A stretch of 64,000 nucleotides of DNA from an uncultured Gammaproteobacteria bacterium. Lineage in GTDB: Bacteria; Pseudomonadota; Gammaproteobacteria; HK1. Numbering within the stretch: position 1 is the first letter of the stretch; every line of letters begins with the position of its first letter. The stretch is from NCBI GenBank assembly GCA_958295465.1, contig OY282353.1, forward strand, positions 3,277,001 to 3,341,000, in the 5' to 3' direction. The notes under the pieces were generated by a model. The model ran no database searches. It was not told the origin of the DNA and worked only from the letters and a program-made list of their open reading frames with translations. Both the position numbers and the translations under genes were made by a program. This document shows, one piece after another, positions 15,950 through 24,189 of the stretch.

Positions 15950-17179
15950 TCACGCACCGGAGTGTCCCTTCAGCTCTACCTTGACGTTCTCCTCCGCCGA
16001 CAGGCCACCGTAGTACTCCCGCAGGATGTCGAGGACCTCGGGGCGGCTGAAGGTGTCCGGCACCTCCTCGCCCTCCGAGAGCATCTTGCGCAATTTCGTC
16101 CCCGAGAGCAGCAGCCGGTCTTCCGGATCGTGGGGACAGGTGCGCATCGACGCCATCTGCGCGCACCGTGAGCACCAGAAGGTCCAGTCGATCCTGATCG
16201 GCTTCGTCTCCAGCGCGTCGGCGTCGATTTCGTCGAAGATGCGATGTGCGTCGAACGGCCCGTAGTAATCCCCGACCCCCGCATGGTCGCGTCCGACGAG
16301 CAGGTGCGAGCAGCCGTAGTTCTGGCGAAAGAGTGCGTGCAACAGCGCCTCGCGGGGACCGGCGTAGCGCATGTCGAGGGGATAGCCGGCGTGCATGACG
16401 GTGTTCGCGACGAAGTAGTTCTCGATGAGGGTGTCGATGGCGCGGGCGCGCACCGAGGCGGGCACGTCACCGGGCTTGAGGTTGCCCAGCAGCGAGTGGA
16501 CGAGCACCCCGTCGCAGATCTCGATCGCGATCTTGGCCAGATATTCGTGCGACCGGTGCATCGGGTTGCGGGTCTGGAAGGCGGCGACGGTGCTCCAGCC
16601 GTTCGCTTCGAACCGCGCCCGGGTCTCGGCCGGAGTCAGGAACAGCCCGCCGAACTCCTCGGGGAAGCTCCCGGCGGAGAGCACCGTCAGGCGTCCGGCG
16701 AGGTTCACCTCACCCTGCTCCATCACCATCTTCACGCCGGGGTGCCCGGCATCCGTGGTACGGAAGACCGTGCGGCATTCATGGGCCTTGTCGATGGTGT
16801 ACTTCTCGGTGATCGCGAGTATCGCCATCGGGGCCGAGGCGCCGGGAGCGAGGAGTGCGACCTCGCCGCCCGTTTCGATCCCGCCGGCGGTGCCGGCATC
16901 CACCGACAACGTGATCGGGATCGGCCAGAACAGGCCGTCGGCGGTGCGCATCCCGTCGCAGACGCCGCGCCAGTCCGCCTCGCCCATGAAGCCTTCGAGC
17001 GGTGTGAACCCGCCGATGCCGAGCATCACGACATCGCCGGCTTCGCGAGACGACACCGGTACCGAGGGCAGGCGCCCGGCCCGCTCGCGCGCGGCGGCCA
17101 GGGCCTCGCCCTCGGGCATCAGGGGCCGCAGGGAGGTGCCGCCTTGCGGGCCGCCATGCGGGGGAACGAGACTTGCCAT
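15950..17179 (-). CDS. sat: dissimilatory sulfate adenylyltransferase (ATP sulfurylase)
   Basis: A 409-residue homo-oligomeric ATP sulfurylase. Substrate-binding motifs are intact: QTRN at 202-205 and HRSH at 208-211, then [18 protein letters not shown] Cys-rich segment ([19 protein letters not shown]) near residue 350 matches the zinc-site region of dissimilatory enzymes. In sulfur oxidisers Sat converts APS plus pyrophosphate to ATP and sulfate, completing the AprBA route. Unlike the sat-aprMBA operon of Allochromatium (recalled), here sat is convergent to aprMBA. A LysR gene is divergent from it. Confidence 0.96.
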   Translation of the reverse strand: MASLVPPHGGPQGGTSLRPLMPEGEALAAARERAGRLPSVPVSSREAGDVVMLGIGGFTPLEGFMGEADWRGVCDGMRTADGLFWPIPITLSVDAGTAGGIETGGEVALLAPGASAPMAILAITEKYTIDKAHECRTVFRTTDAGHPGVKMVMEQGEVNLAGRLTVLSAGSFPEEFGGLFLTPAETRARFEANGWSTVAAFQTRNPMHRSHEYLAKIAIEICDGVLVHSLLGNLKPGDVPASVRARAIDTLIENYFVANTVMHAGYPLDMRYAGPREALLHALFRQNYGCSHLLVGRDHAGVGDYYGPFDAHRIFDEIDADALETKPIRIDWTFWCSRCAQMASMRTCPHDPEDRLLLSGTKLRKMLSEGEEVPDTFSRPEVLDILREYYGGLSAEENVKVELKGHSGA

Positions 17180-17239
17180 CGAAGATCCTCCTGACAGTGA
17201 TCGTGCAGTCCGTGGTGCGCGCCGGACCCGCTCATCGGT

Positions 17240-17257
17240 CCGTGACGTGGGTCACGG
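17240..17257. promoter_or_regulatory. candidate operator: CCGTGACGTGGGTCACGG palindrome upstream of sat
   Basis: CCGTGACgtggGTCACGG is a perfect 7-bp inverted repeat with a 4-bp spacer, centred about 70 bp upstream of the sat start. LysR-type regulators bind interrupted dyads, and a LysR gene is divergent from sat, so it is a reasonable target, but no consensus is known. Confidence 0.35.
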
Positions 17258-17552
17258 ACAGCGCCGGGATTCCGTGACCGGCCCGGCCGCGCGGCGCGCC
17301 GGCCTCACGGACGACATGCAACGATACATCACCGCGCGGTCGGCGGGCCTCACCGTGCCGCAGGGCCGCCACATGGCAAGGCGGGCGTCCCTCCCGCGTC
17401 CGCCAGGGCGCGCCGGTCCCAGGTTCACAGCCGGCGCCTGGTTCCGGCTCCGCCGGGTTGGGAGACGTTCGGCGAGGGCCAGGCAATTTTCTCTTGATCC
17501 GCCATACACTACGCTTGCCGCCCGAGCAATGCCCGAGGGAAGTGTTCGGCCC

Positions 17553-17672
17553 GGCAATTCCCGCCAAACCCGAAAACGTCCGTTGAACCGCCACGACCAG
17601 ACGCTCGGACGACAGAGAAGGCCGCGCAATCCCGATGACACGACCATGTCCGGGGCGATGGCGGGAATTGCC
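17553..17672. repeat. MITE-like palindromic element, copy 2 (120 bp)
   Basis: It is bounded by a perfect 14-bp inverted repeat, GGCAATTCCCGCCA at 17553-17566 and TGGCGGGAATTGCC at 17659-17672. The interior begins with CGAAAACGTCCGTTGAACCG and is shared with copy 3 at about 85% over 75-80 bp. Length matches copy 1 (122 bp), as expected for a non-autonomous mobile element. Confidence 0.75.
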
Positions 17673-17795
17673 GTATTCGGCCGGCTCGTGAGATCGCTCA
17701 TTCCTGCCCCTGGAATCCCACCCGGTACGGCGCCCGGGGAGGTCCGCTCCTCGGCGCACGAAGGCGCTCGCTGCTCGGCGCCCGGCTCTCATGGG

Positions 17796-17947
17796 TCAAC
17801 CGGACCGCAACCGGACGACGTTCCCGGCGCGCCACGTCCTTGCGCCGCGCCGTGTCCCGGAGGGGTTCCGTCCCTTCGCGATGCCCGGATCGCCCGGATC
17901 AACCGGACCGCAACCGGGCGATGTTCCCGGCGCGTCATGTCCTCGCG
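17796..17947. repeat. 49-bp direct repeat, two copies 103 bp apart
   Basis: tcaaccggaccgcaaccgg and the following ~30 bases occur at 17796-17844 and again at 17899-17947 with a few transitions. They lie directly upstream of the LysR gene, so a role as regulator-binding sites or a decayed duplication are both possible. Confidence 0.7.
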
Positions 17948-18016
17948 TGATGCCGCCCCTTCGCGACGTGCCGCCCCCTGGCGCCGCACCGCGCCGCCGC
18001 CCACCGGCCAAGCATC

Positions 18017-18910
18017 ATGATCGACCGGCGGCTCCAGGTATTCCACGCCGTCGCCGAGCTCAAGAGCTTCACCCGCGCCGGCCGGCGGCTGCACATGACG
18101 CAGCCGGCCGTGACCTCTCAGATCCGGCAGATCGAGGAGCACTTCAACACCCGGCTCTTCGACCGCGAGCACAACCGGATCGAGCTGACCGCAGCGGGGC
18201 GGCAGGTGGAGAAGTACGCCAAACGCATCCTCGCGCTGTACTCCGAGATGAACGGCTCGCTCAGGGAGCTGACCGACGACATGGCCGGCACGTTGTTGCT
18301 TGGCGCGAGCATGACCATCGCGGAATACGATCTGCCGCGGCTGCTGGTGCGCTTCAAGCAGCGGTTCCCCGAAGTGAACGTCCGCCTGCTGATGTCGAAC
18401 ACCGGCGGCATCGTGCAGATGGTGGTCGAGAACCGAATCGATCTCGGACTCGTGGAAGGACCGGTGCACAACCGCAGCCTCGCGGTACGGCGTTACGACC
18501 TCGACAAGCTCGTCGTCGCGCTTCCCCCCGAGCACCCTCTCGCAGGCGAGCCGCGCATCCCGTTCACGGCGCTGCGCGGCGTGCCGCTGATCCTGCGCGA
18601 GGAGGGCTCGGGAACCCGTGAGGTGTTCCTCGATCACGCGCACGCGGCCGGCTTCGCGCTCGACGACTTCGACGTGGTCATGGAGCTCGGGAGCCCCGAA
18701 GCGATCAAGGGCGCGGTCGAAACCGGTCTCGGCATCACCATCATCTCCATCGCGACCCTGCGAAAGGAGATCGTGCAGGGCACCCTGCGGGCGGTGGATC
18801 TCGACCCGCCGATCGAGCGCCCGTTCTCGTTCGTGCACCGGAAGCAGAAGTTTCGAGTCCCCGCGGTGGAAGAGCTACTGCGCTTTGCCACCCACGGCGG
18901 AACGGCTTGA
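18017..18910 (+). CDS. LysR-family transcriptional regulator
   Basis: A 297-residue LysR regulator. The N-terminal winged helix-turn-helix (residues 1-60) contains SFTRAGRRLHMTQPAVTSQI. Residues 92-295 form the periplasmic-binding-protein-like effector domain. It is divergent from sat, with long repeat-rich DNA between, suggesting but not proving control of sat or of itself. Its TGA overlaps a TTG that can start the downstream EamA transporter gene, so the two probably share a transcript. The effector is unknown. Confidence 0.9.
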   Translation: MIDRRLQVFHAVAELKSFTRAGRRLHMTQPAVTSQIRQIEEHFNTRLFDREHNRIELTAAGRQVEKYAKRILALYSEMNGSLRELTDDMAGTLLLGASMTIAEYDLPRLLVRFKQRFPEVNVRLLMSNTGGIVQMVVENRIDLGLVEGPVHNRSLAVRRYDLDKLVVALPPEHPLAGEPRIPFTALRGVPLILREEGSGTREVFLDHAHAAGFALDDFDVVMELGSPEAIKGAVETGLGITIISIATLRKEIVQGTLRAVDLDPPIERPFSFVHRKQKFRVPAVEELLRFATHGGTA

Positions 18911-19839
18911 CGCCGGCGATGCCCGCCGGGAACTCCACGCGACCTTTGATCCGACCACGAGTACGCGACCCCGGTGACGCGCGTGGCATGGCGCTGGTGC
19001 TGCTCTCGGCCGTCGGCCTCGGTCTCGCGATAGCAGTCGCACGCTATGCCTACGAAGGCGGCGCCAATGGGCTGACGATCGCCGCGGCGCGGTCGTTCGC
19101 GCTCGTCGCTGCGTTGTTCGTCTACTGCCGGGCGACGGGACGCTCGCTCCGCCTGCATCCCGTCGACTGCCGGCGCTGCGCGGGGCTCGGGTTGCTGATG
19201 GGGCTCGGGTTCTATGGAAACATCGGGGCGGTGGAGTACATCTCCATCGGGCTCACCGCGTTGATCTTCTTCACCTTTCCGCCTCTCATCGGCCTGATCC
19301 AGGCGATGCTGGACCGGGCTTGGCCCGCCCCTGCGAGGGCCGCGGCGCTCGCGATGGCGTTCGCCGGGCTCGCGACCATGCTCAACGCTTCGCTCGGGGC
19401 GTCCGATCCGCGCGGTGTGGCGCTGGTGCTCGGCGCGGCGGTCGCGGTCGCACTGAACTCGGTGGGCGTCGTGCGCTGGGTGGGCCACGTCAACCCTCTG
19501 GTGGCGATGTTCCACATGGCGGTCGTCGCGGCGGTCGCGCTCCCGACGCTGGCGCTGGCCACCGGCAGCGTGCAGCTACCCGTATCCGGGATCGGATGGG
19601 CGGGCATGTTCGGGGTCATCGCATTGCAATGCGCGTCGCTGCCGCTCTATTTCGTCGCCATCGCGCGTATCGGGGCGTTGAAGGGCGCGATGCTGTCGAA
19701 CGTCCAGCCGGTGACCAGCATCGTTGCGGCGCGGGTGCTCTTCGGTGAGCTGCTCGGCGCCGCACAGCTCGCCGGCGGAGCGATGGTGCTGGCGGGAATC
19801 ATGCTCATGCAGTGGCACGACGCGCGATCGAGGCACTGA
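18907..19839 (+). CDS. EamA/DMT-family membrane transporter
   Basis: A ten-helix drug/metabolite transporter with two EamA repeats, of typical length. The C-terminal repeat ends SIVAARVLFGELLGAAQLAG followed by GAMVLAGIMLMQW. The frame can start at the TTG at 18907, overlapping the LysR stop. The first membrane helix only begins at the ATG at 18988 (MALVLLSAVGLGLAIA), which would give a 283-residue protein and may be the true start. The substrate is unknown. Confidence 0.85.
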   Translation: MTPAMPAGNSTRPLIRPRVRDPGDARGMALVLLSAVGLGLAIAVARYAYEGGANGLTIAAARSFALVAALFVYCRATGRSLRLHPVDCRRCAGLGLLMGLGFYGNIGAVEYISIGLTALIFFTFPPLIGLIQAMLDRAWPAPARAAALAMAFAGLATMLNASLGASDPRGVALVLGAAVAVALNSVGVVRWVGHVNPLVAMFHMAVVAAVALPTLALATGSVQLPVSGIGWAGMFGVIALQCASLPLYFVAIARIGALKGAMLSNVQPVTSIVAARVLFGELLGAAQLAGGAMVLAGIMLMQWHDARSRH

Positions 19840-19947
19840 CGGAGGGCTCGATCGAGGTCAGGGAGACAGGCGGCGGACCGCGGGGCGCGGCCCGGTTCCT
19901 CGAGATCAATCGTGCGGTGCTCGCGGCAGGGCAAGCGCCGGCGCGAT

Positions 19948-20643
19948 TCAGCCTTCGGCGCGCGCGCGCAACCCCTCGACGTCGAGGAGTACGACGTCCT
20001 GTCCCTGCACGCGGATCAGGCCTTCCTTCATCAGGCGCGCGGCGACCCGGGAGAACGTCTCGGGCTGAATGCCGAGGCGCGAGGCGATGACGTTCTTCGG
20101 CGCGGGGAGGCGGACTCCGGGGGAAAGGGGGACGTCACCCGGCACTTGCCCGACCAGATAGCCGGCGAGCCGGGAAGCCGCGGAGTGCAAGGTCAGCTTC
20201 TCGATCTCGTCCACCTGCTGGCGAAGCCGATAGCTCAGGCTCGCGAGCACTCGGAAGCAGGTATCGACGGACCGGCGCAGCACGCCGCGCATCACCTCGC
20301 TGTCGAATCCAAGCAGCACGCTCGGCTCGATCGCCTCGGCGCTCACCGGATAGCCGTCATCGGGCTCCATGAACATCACCGCCTGAGCGAACATCTCCTG
20401 CGGCTGGATGATCTCGATGATCTTCTCCCCGCCGCTCGGCGAGCTGCGAAAGAGCTTGAGCTGGCCGGTACGAAGGTAGAAGAACTGCCGGGCCGGCTGC
20501 CCGTGGTCGAACAACCGTTGGCCGCCGTCCAGGTGAACCACGCGGGTGCTGTCGATCACGACCCGAAGCTGCCCCGGATCGAGCGCCGTGAACAGATCGA
20601 CCTTGCGCAGCTCGTCTGCAATGTCCTGGCTCGGCCTTTCCAT
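19948..20643 (-). CDS. Crp/Fnr-family transcriptional regulator
   Basis: A 231-residue regulator. The cyclic-nucleotide-binding-type beta-roll is at about 15-135 (GQRLFDHGQPARQFFYLRTG). A dimerisation helix follows, and a C-terminal winged HTH at about 160-225 (RLGIQPETFSRVAARLMKEG). It lacks the FNR N-terminal cysteine cluster, so it is closer to the Dnr/NnrR or Crp-like groups. It could respond to NO or redox state, but no effector residues identify it. It is a single gene, convergent with the EamA transporter. Confidence 0.9.
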   Translation of the reverse strand: MERPSQDIADELRKVDLFTALDPGQLRVVIDSTRVVHLDGGQRLFDHGQPARQFFYLRTGQLKLFRSSPSGGEKIIEIIQPQEMFAQAVMFMEPDDGYPVSAEAIEPSVLLGFDSEVMRGVLRRSVDTCFRVLASLSYRLRQQVDEIEKLTLHSAASRLAGYLVGQVPGDVPLSPGVRLPAPKNVIASRLGIQPETFSRVAARLMKEGLIRVQGQDVVLLDVEGLRARAEG

Positions 20644-20792
20644 CGATGGTCTTCAGGAGCGAGCCGATTACACATTCATGAGCCCCGGGCGTCGTGTCGC
20701 CGGTACGCTCTCCACATCGTCATGGTGGAGCTCGGAACCGACTCCTCGGGGCTGACTTCGCGGGCGAATTCCGTTCCCCGGCAACGCCGCCG

Positions 20793-21008
20793 TCAGGCGA
20801 CCTTGCGGCCGGTAATGGCTTCGCGCAGACCTTCCAGGAGCCCTTCGAGCTTCGCCATGCGTTCGCGCAGCCTGCCGATTTCAGCGTGGACTCGATTCAT
20901 CTCGTCACGAAGTCCGTTCATCTCACCGCGAAGCTGTCGATTGGACGTTGCGATCGCTATCAGGATCACGACCCCGGTGCCAACGACAGTCCAGGCTTCA
21001 GGAGTCAT
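20793..21008 (-). CDS. small membrane-anchored coiled-coil protein
   Basis: The ATG at 21008 lies 7 nt after AAGAGG, so it is preferred over the ATGs at 21014 and 21053. The 71-residue product has one N-terminal membrane helix (WTVVGTGVVILIAIAT) then a heptad-rich helix (RGEMNGLRDEMNRVHAEIGR LRERMAKLEGLL). Similar tiny proteins are widespread in proteobacteria with no known role. Confidence 0.65.
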   Translation of the reverse strand: MTPEAWTVVGTGVVILIAIATSNRQLRGEMNGLRDEMNRVHAEIGRLRERMAKLEGLLEGLREAITGRKVA

Positions 21009-21258
21009 CGTCATCCTCTTCCCGTCCGTTGCGTCCGCTCGATGATGCAACAACCCCGATGAGATTCCACGGGCCCCGATCCCCTGTGCTTGTCGGCATC
21101 AGGCTACTCCAGTATAGGCGACCGCCGCGATCGAGTGACACCACGCCGCCCTCGAAATGGCGGGCAGGAGTCACCACGATGCGCGGGCGTTGCCCGTCCG
21201 CCGCACCACGAAGACCGGCCGCGTCGAGCTTCGGCTGCGGCGGTCCTCTCTCCGAGGC

Positions 21259-22788
21259 TCAGCGCACGGTGCCCGAATACGAAGCCTGGATGTCGCCGCT
21301 CTCGCGGAAGTAGAGCCGCGAGGCGTCGCGCATCGGCTGAAAGTCCCAGGGGGTGCGGGTTCCGGTGTCGAGCGCGGCGCTCACGAGACGGCGCGCCGAC
21401 TGGCTCTCGTGCACCGCGCGGTCGAGGGCCTCGACATCCCAGGTCTCGGCGACCACCGCTTCCAGCTCGGCGCGCACATCAGCGACGGCTGGATGCGCAG
21501 CGAGGTCTTCGAGCTCGTGCGGGTCGGTGTCGAGGTCGAAGAGCATCGGCGGGTCACCGGGGCTCGCGATCAGCTTGTACGGACCCTTGCGGACCATCAA
21601 CAAGGGGGTACGCACGCCCTCGGCGGTGTACTCCGCACACACGACATCCGGCCAGTCCGCCGCACCTCCCGAGGCGCCCGACGCGAGGGATGCGAGCGAT
21701 CGGCCGTCAATCGGGGCCGCCAGCTCCGGCAGGGCGCCGTCGCCCGCCGCTTCGAGCAGGGTCGGGAAGAGATCGAGATGGGAGACGTTCGCGCGTACGC
21801 GCCGCGGCCCGAAGGCGAACGGCGCGTGCACGATCAGGGGCACCCGGACCGACCATTCGAAGAACGACATCTTGAAGAACAGGCCGCGCTCGCCGAGCGA
21901 ATCGCCATGGTCCGACGTGAAGACGACCAGGGTGTCGTCCGCCGCGCCGACCTCGCCGAGGGTTTCCAGCAGCCTGCCGACCTTCGCGTCGATATAGCTC
22001 GTCAGCGCGTAGCAGGCGCGCCGCATGTGCAGGACGTCCGGCTCGCCGACCGCCGCGCGGTGGCGCCCGGTGAGGAACCAGTGCCTCCGGCTGTGGGGGT
22101 CGCGCTCCTCGAGCGGGATATCCCCAACCCGCGGCGGGTCGATCTCGACGCCGTGGTACCGCTCCCACCACCGCGGCGGCGGGAGATAGGGATCATGGGG
22201 CGAGATGAACGAGACGGTGAGCGCAAACGGCCGGTCGTCCCCGCCGTCCGCGTGCTCATGCAGCCACCGCACCGCCTCGAACTCGACCTCGTCGTCGTAG
22301 GCGACGTTGACGCTGCGCCGGTGCGGCCCGGCTTCGAGCACCCTGCTCATGTCGTGGTACCACTCGAGCCAGGTCTCGTCGTCGAGCCGCCAATCCGGCG
22401 TCCACAGGAAGTCGGCCGGATAGACGTCGGTGGTGACCCGCTCCTCGTAGCCGTGGAGCTGGTCGGGGCCGACGAAGTGCATCTTGCCGGCAAGACAGGT
22501 CCGATAGCCTGCGAGGCGCAGATAGTGATGGAAGGTGGGCACGGAAGCGGGAAACTCGACCGCGTTGTCGAACGCCCCGATTCGCGAAGGCAGCCGCCCG
22601 CTCAGCATCGAGAACCGTGCCGGTGCGCAGAGCGGAAAGTTGCAGTAGGCGTTCTCGAACACGACGCCGTGCTCGGCGAGGCGGTCGAGATGCGGGGTCT
22701 GCACCCGGGGGTGGCCGTAAGCCGGCAGCACCTGCGGAGCAAGCTGATCGGCCATGATGAGCAGAAGGTTCGGGCGCTTCGCCATCAC
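21259..22788 (-). CDS. betC: choline-sulfatase
   Basis: A 509-residue type I sulfatase. The formylglycine motif is C54-A-P-A-R58 (LCAPARFSMLSG), requiring maturation by a formylglycine-generating enzyme. Metal ligands include DQ at 14-15 and the TSDHGDSLGE segment. The choline-sulfatase signature AGKMHFVGPDQLHGYEERV and the C-terminal HESQSARRLV...PWDFQP segment separate it from aryl sulfatases. It hydrolyses choline-O-sulfate to choline and sulfate. It starts 4 nt after the stop of a DSD1-type gene, so the two form an operon. No transporter is adjacent. Confidence 0.88.
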   Translation of the reverse strand: MMAKRPNLLLIMADQLAPQVLPAYGHPRVQTPHLDRLAEHGVVFENAYCNFPLCAPARFSMLSGRLPSRIGAFDNAVEFPASVPTFHHYLRLAGYRTCLAGKMHFVGPDQLHGYEERVTTDVYPADFLWTPDWRLDDETWLEWYHDMSRVLEAGPHRRSVNVAYDDEVEFEAVRWLHEHADGGDDRPFALTVSFISPHDPYLPPPRWWERYHGVEIDPPRVGDIPLEERDPHSRRHWFLTGRHRAAVGEPDVLHMRRACYALTSYIDAKVGRLLETLGEVGAADDTLVVFTSDHGDSLGERGLFFKMSFFEWSVRVPLIVHAPFAFGPRRVRANVSHLDLFPTLLEAAGDGALPELAAPIDGRSLASLASGASGGAADWPDVVCAEYTAEGVRTPLLMVRKGPYKLIASPGDPPMLFDLDTDPHELEDLAAHPAVADVRAELEAVVAETWDVEALDRAVHESQSARRLVSAALDTGTRTPWDFQPMRDASRLYFRESGDIQASYSGTVR

Positions 22789-22791
22789 CCA

Positions 22792-23916
22792 TCACCACAC
22801 GCAGCCGCGCGCCACGATCGGCCAGAGCGCTTCCACCCGATCGTCGCGCACGCAGACGTACCAGTCATACAGGTTCACAGTCGGGTCGCAGTGGCCGGGG
22901 ATGAGACGTACCTTGTCGCCGACCGTGAGGCTTGCATTGGACGCGGTCGGATCCACCACCGCGTGCTCGTCGGACGCCTTGAGCACGGCGGCCGATTCGA
23001 CGTCGGCCATGCGCGGCATCCCGCAGTCCGTGGCAAACGCCTTCAATCCGGCGTCGAGCACCGCGCGGTCCCGTACCGGCCGGCTCATCACCGTCGAGTA
23101 GACGAACAGGGAGTGCTCGAAGGCGGCGAACGGGCGGCCGGCTTCGTCGAGGTTCTTCGCATAGTCCACGTCCATGAAGACGTACGAGCCTGCCTGCAAC
23201 TCGTCGTAGACGCCGCTCGCCGCCTCGAACTGCCAGGTACCGGTGCCCGCGCCGGATACGGTTTCGCACTCGACGCCTTCCCGCGCGAGCGATTCGACGG
23301 TGCCGCGCGCCATCGACGCCGCCGTTTCGATGGCGCGGCCTCTCGCTGCGTAGTCGCGAATGTGCTGCGCGCTGCCGTGATACGCCTGAAGGCCCGCGAA
23401 CCTCAATCCGTCGATCGACGTCACCCGGCGGGCGAGGGCGAGGGCCTCGTCGCCCGGCGCGACACCGCAGCGGCCGGCTCCGACGTCGATTTCCACGAGC
23501 ACGTCGATGCTGATCCCCGCCGCCGCCGCGGCCTCGCCGATCTCGGCCGCGTTGCCGGCGTCGTCCACGCACACCCCCACCTTCGCCTCGCGCGCGAGCG
23601 CCACGAGGCGAGCGATCTTGCGCCGGCCCACGACCTGGTTGCTCACCAGCACGTCGGTCACCCCGGCCTGCACCAGCGCCTGCGCCTCGCTCACCTTCTG
23701 GCAGCACACCCCCACCGCGCCGAGGGCCATCTGCCGGCGCGCGATGACCGCGCACTTGTGGGTCTTGGAGTGCGGGCGAATCCGCACCCCGGAGGCAGAG
23801 ACGTTGTCCGCCATCGCGTGGAGGTTGCGCTCGAAGGCGTCGAGATCGATGAGCAGGGCGGGCGTATCGACGTCGGCGAGCCGCATCCCGATTTCAGCCG
23901 GTGGATGGTTCATCAT
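22792..23916 (-). CDS. DSD1-family PLP enzyme (D-threonine aldolase / D-serine dehydratase-like)
   Basis: A fold-type III PLP enzyme of about 374 residues. The N-terminal TIM barrel carries the Schiff-base lysine in RIRPHSKTHK (Lys51). The C-terminal domain has the metal-ligand region PGHCDPTVNLYDWYVC. Relatives cleave or dehydrate D-beta-hydroxy amino acids such as D-threonine, D-serine or threo-3-hydroxyaspartate, with a divalent metal. The start is taken at the ATG at 23916; the frame continues upstream through a repeat. It precedes betC in an operon, an unexpected pairing of D-amino acid and choline sulfate use. Confidence 0.85.
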   Translation of the reverse strand: MMNHPPAEIGMRLADVDTPALLIDLDAFERNLHAMADNVSASGVRIRPHSKTHKCAVIARRQMALGAVGVCCQKVSEAQALVQAGVTDVLVSNQVVGRRKIARLVALAREAKVGVCVDDAGNAAEIGEAAAAAGISIDVLVEIDVGAGRCGVAPGDEALALARRVTSIDGLRFAGLQAYHGSAQHIRDYAARGRAIETAASMARGTVESLAREGVECETVSGAGTGTWQFEAASGVYDELQAGSYVFMDVDYAKNLDEAGRPFAAFEHSLFVYSTVMSRPVRDRAVLDAGLKAFATDCGMPRMADVESAAVLKASDEHAVVDPTASNASLTVGDKVRLIPGHCDPTVNLYDWYVCVRDDRVEALWPIVARGCVW

Positions 23917-23980
23917 CGGAGGTCGCCCGCACTCGCAGAACCCATCACAAACCATAGGCTTGCCGATGTCTTGATGCAAT

Positions 23981-24053
23981 GCGGCTTTCCCTGCCGTCCA
24001 GGTGTCTGGTCGTAGCGATTCAACGGACGTTTTCGGGCTTGGCGGGAATTGCC
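23981..24053. repeat. MITE-like element, copy 3 (one end only)
   Basis: An inverted copy of about 73 bp of the element at 17553-17672, ending with the same TGGCGGGAATTGCC arm at 24040-24053. The other arm, expected about 120 bp away, is missing, so this copy is truncated. It lies between the divergent DSD1 and malate synthase genes. Confidence 0.7.
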
Positions 24054-24189
24054 GGGTCCGGTGCGGCACGGGAACGGAAAACCCGAGCCTCCCGGCCACA
24101 AGCCTCTACATGCCCGCCGGGGGCGACTATCATCCGGTGCCGATGCGCGGTGCGCGATCGCGAGGACAAACGATGCAAGAGAGGGAACG

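Larger units (their letters stand above)
17180..18016. other. 837-bp repeat-rich intergenic region upstream of sat and the LysR gene
   Basis: No gene is supported. It holds a MITE-like element (17553-17672) and a ~49-bp direct repeat (17796-17844 and 17899-17947). The promoters of sat and the divergent LysR gene must lie here. The first 60 bp upstream of sat include the near-palindrome ccgtgacgtgggtcacgg (about 17240-17257), a plausible regulator site. Confidence 0.6.

Noticed and set aside
19812..20090. Coding-like plus-strand frame after the EamA transporter
   Set aside because: It begins inside the transporter gene and continues into the antisense of the Crp/Fnr gene; only ~45 codons look coding and no family fits.
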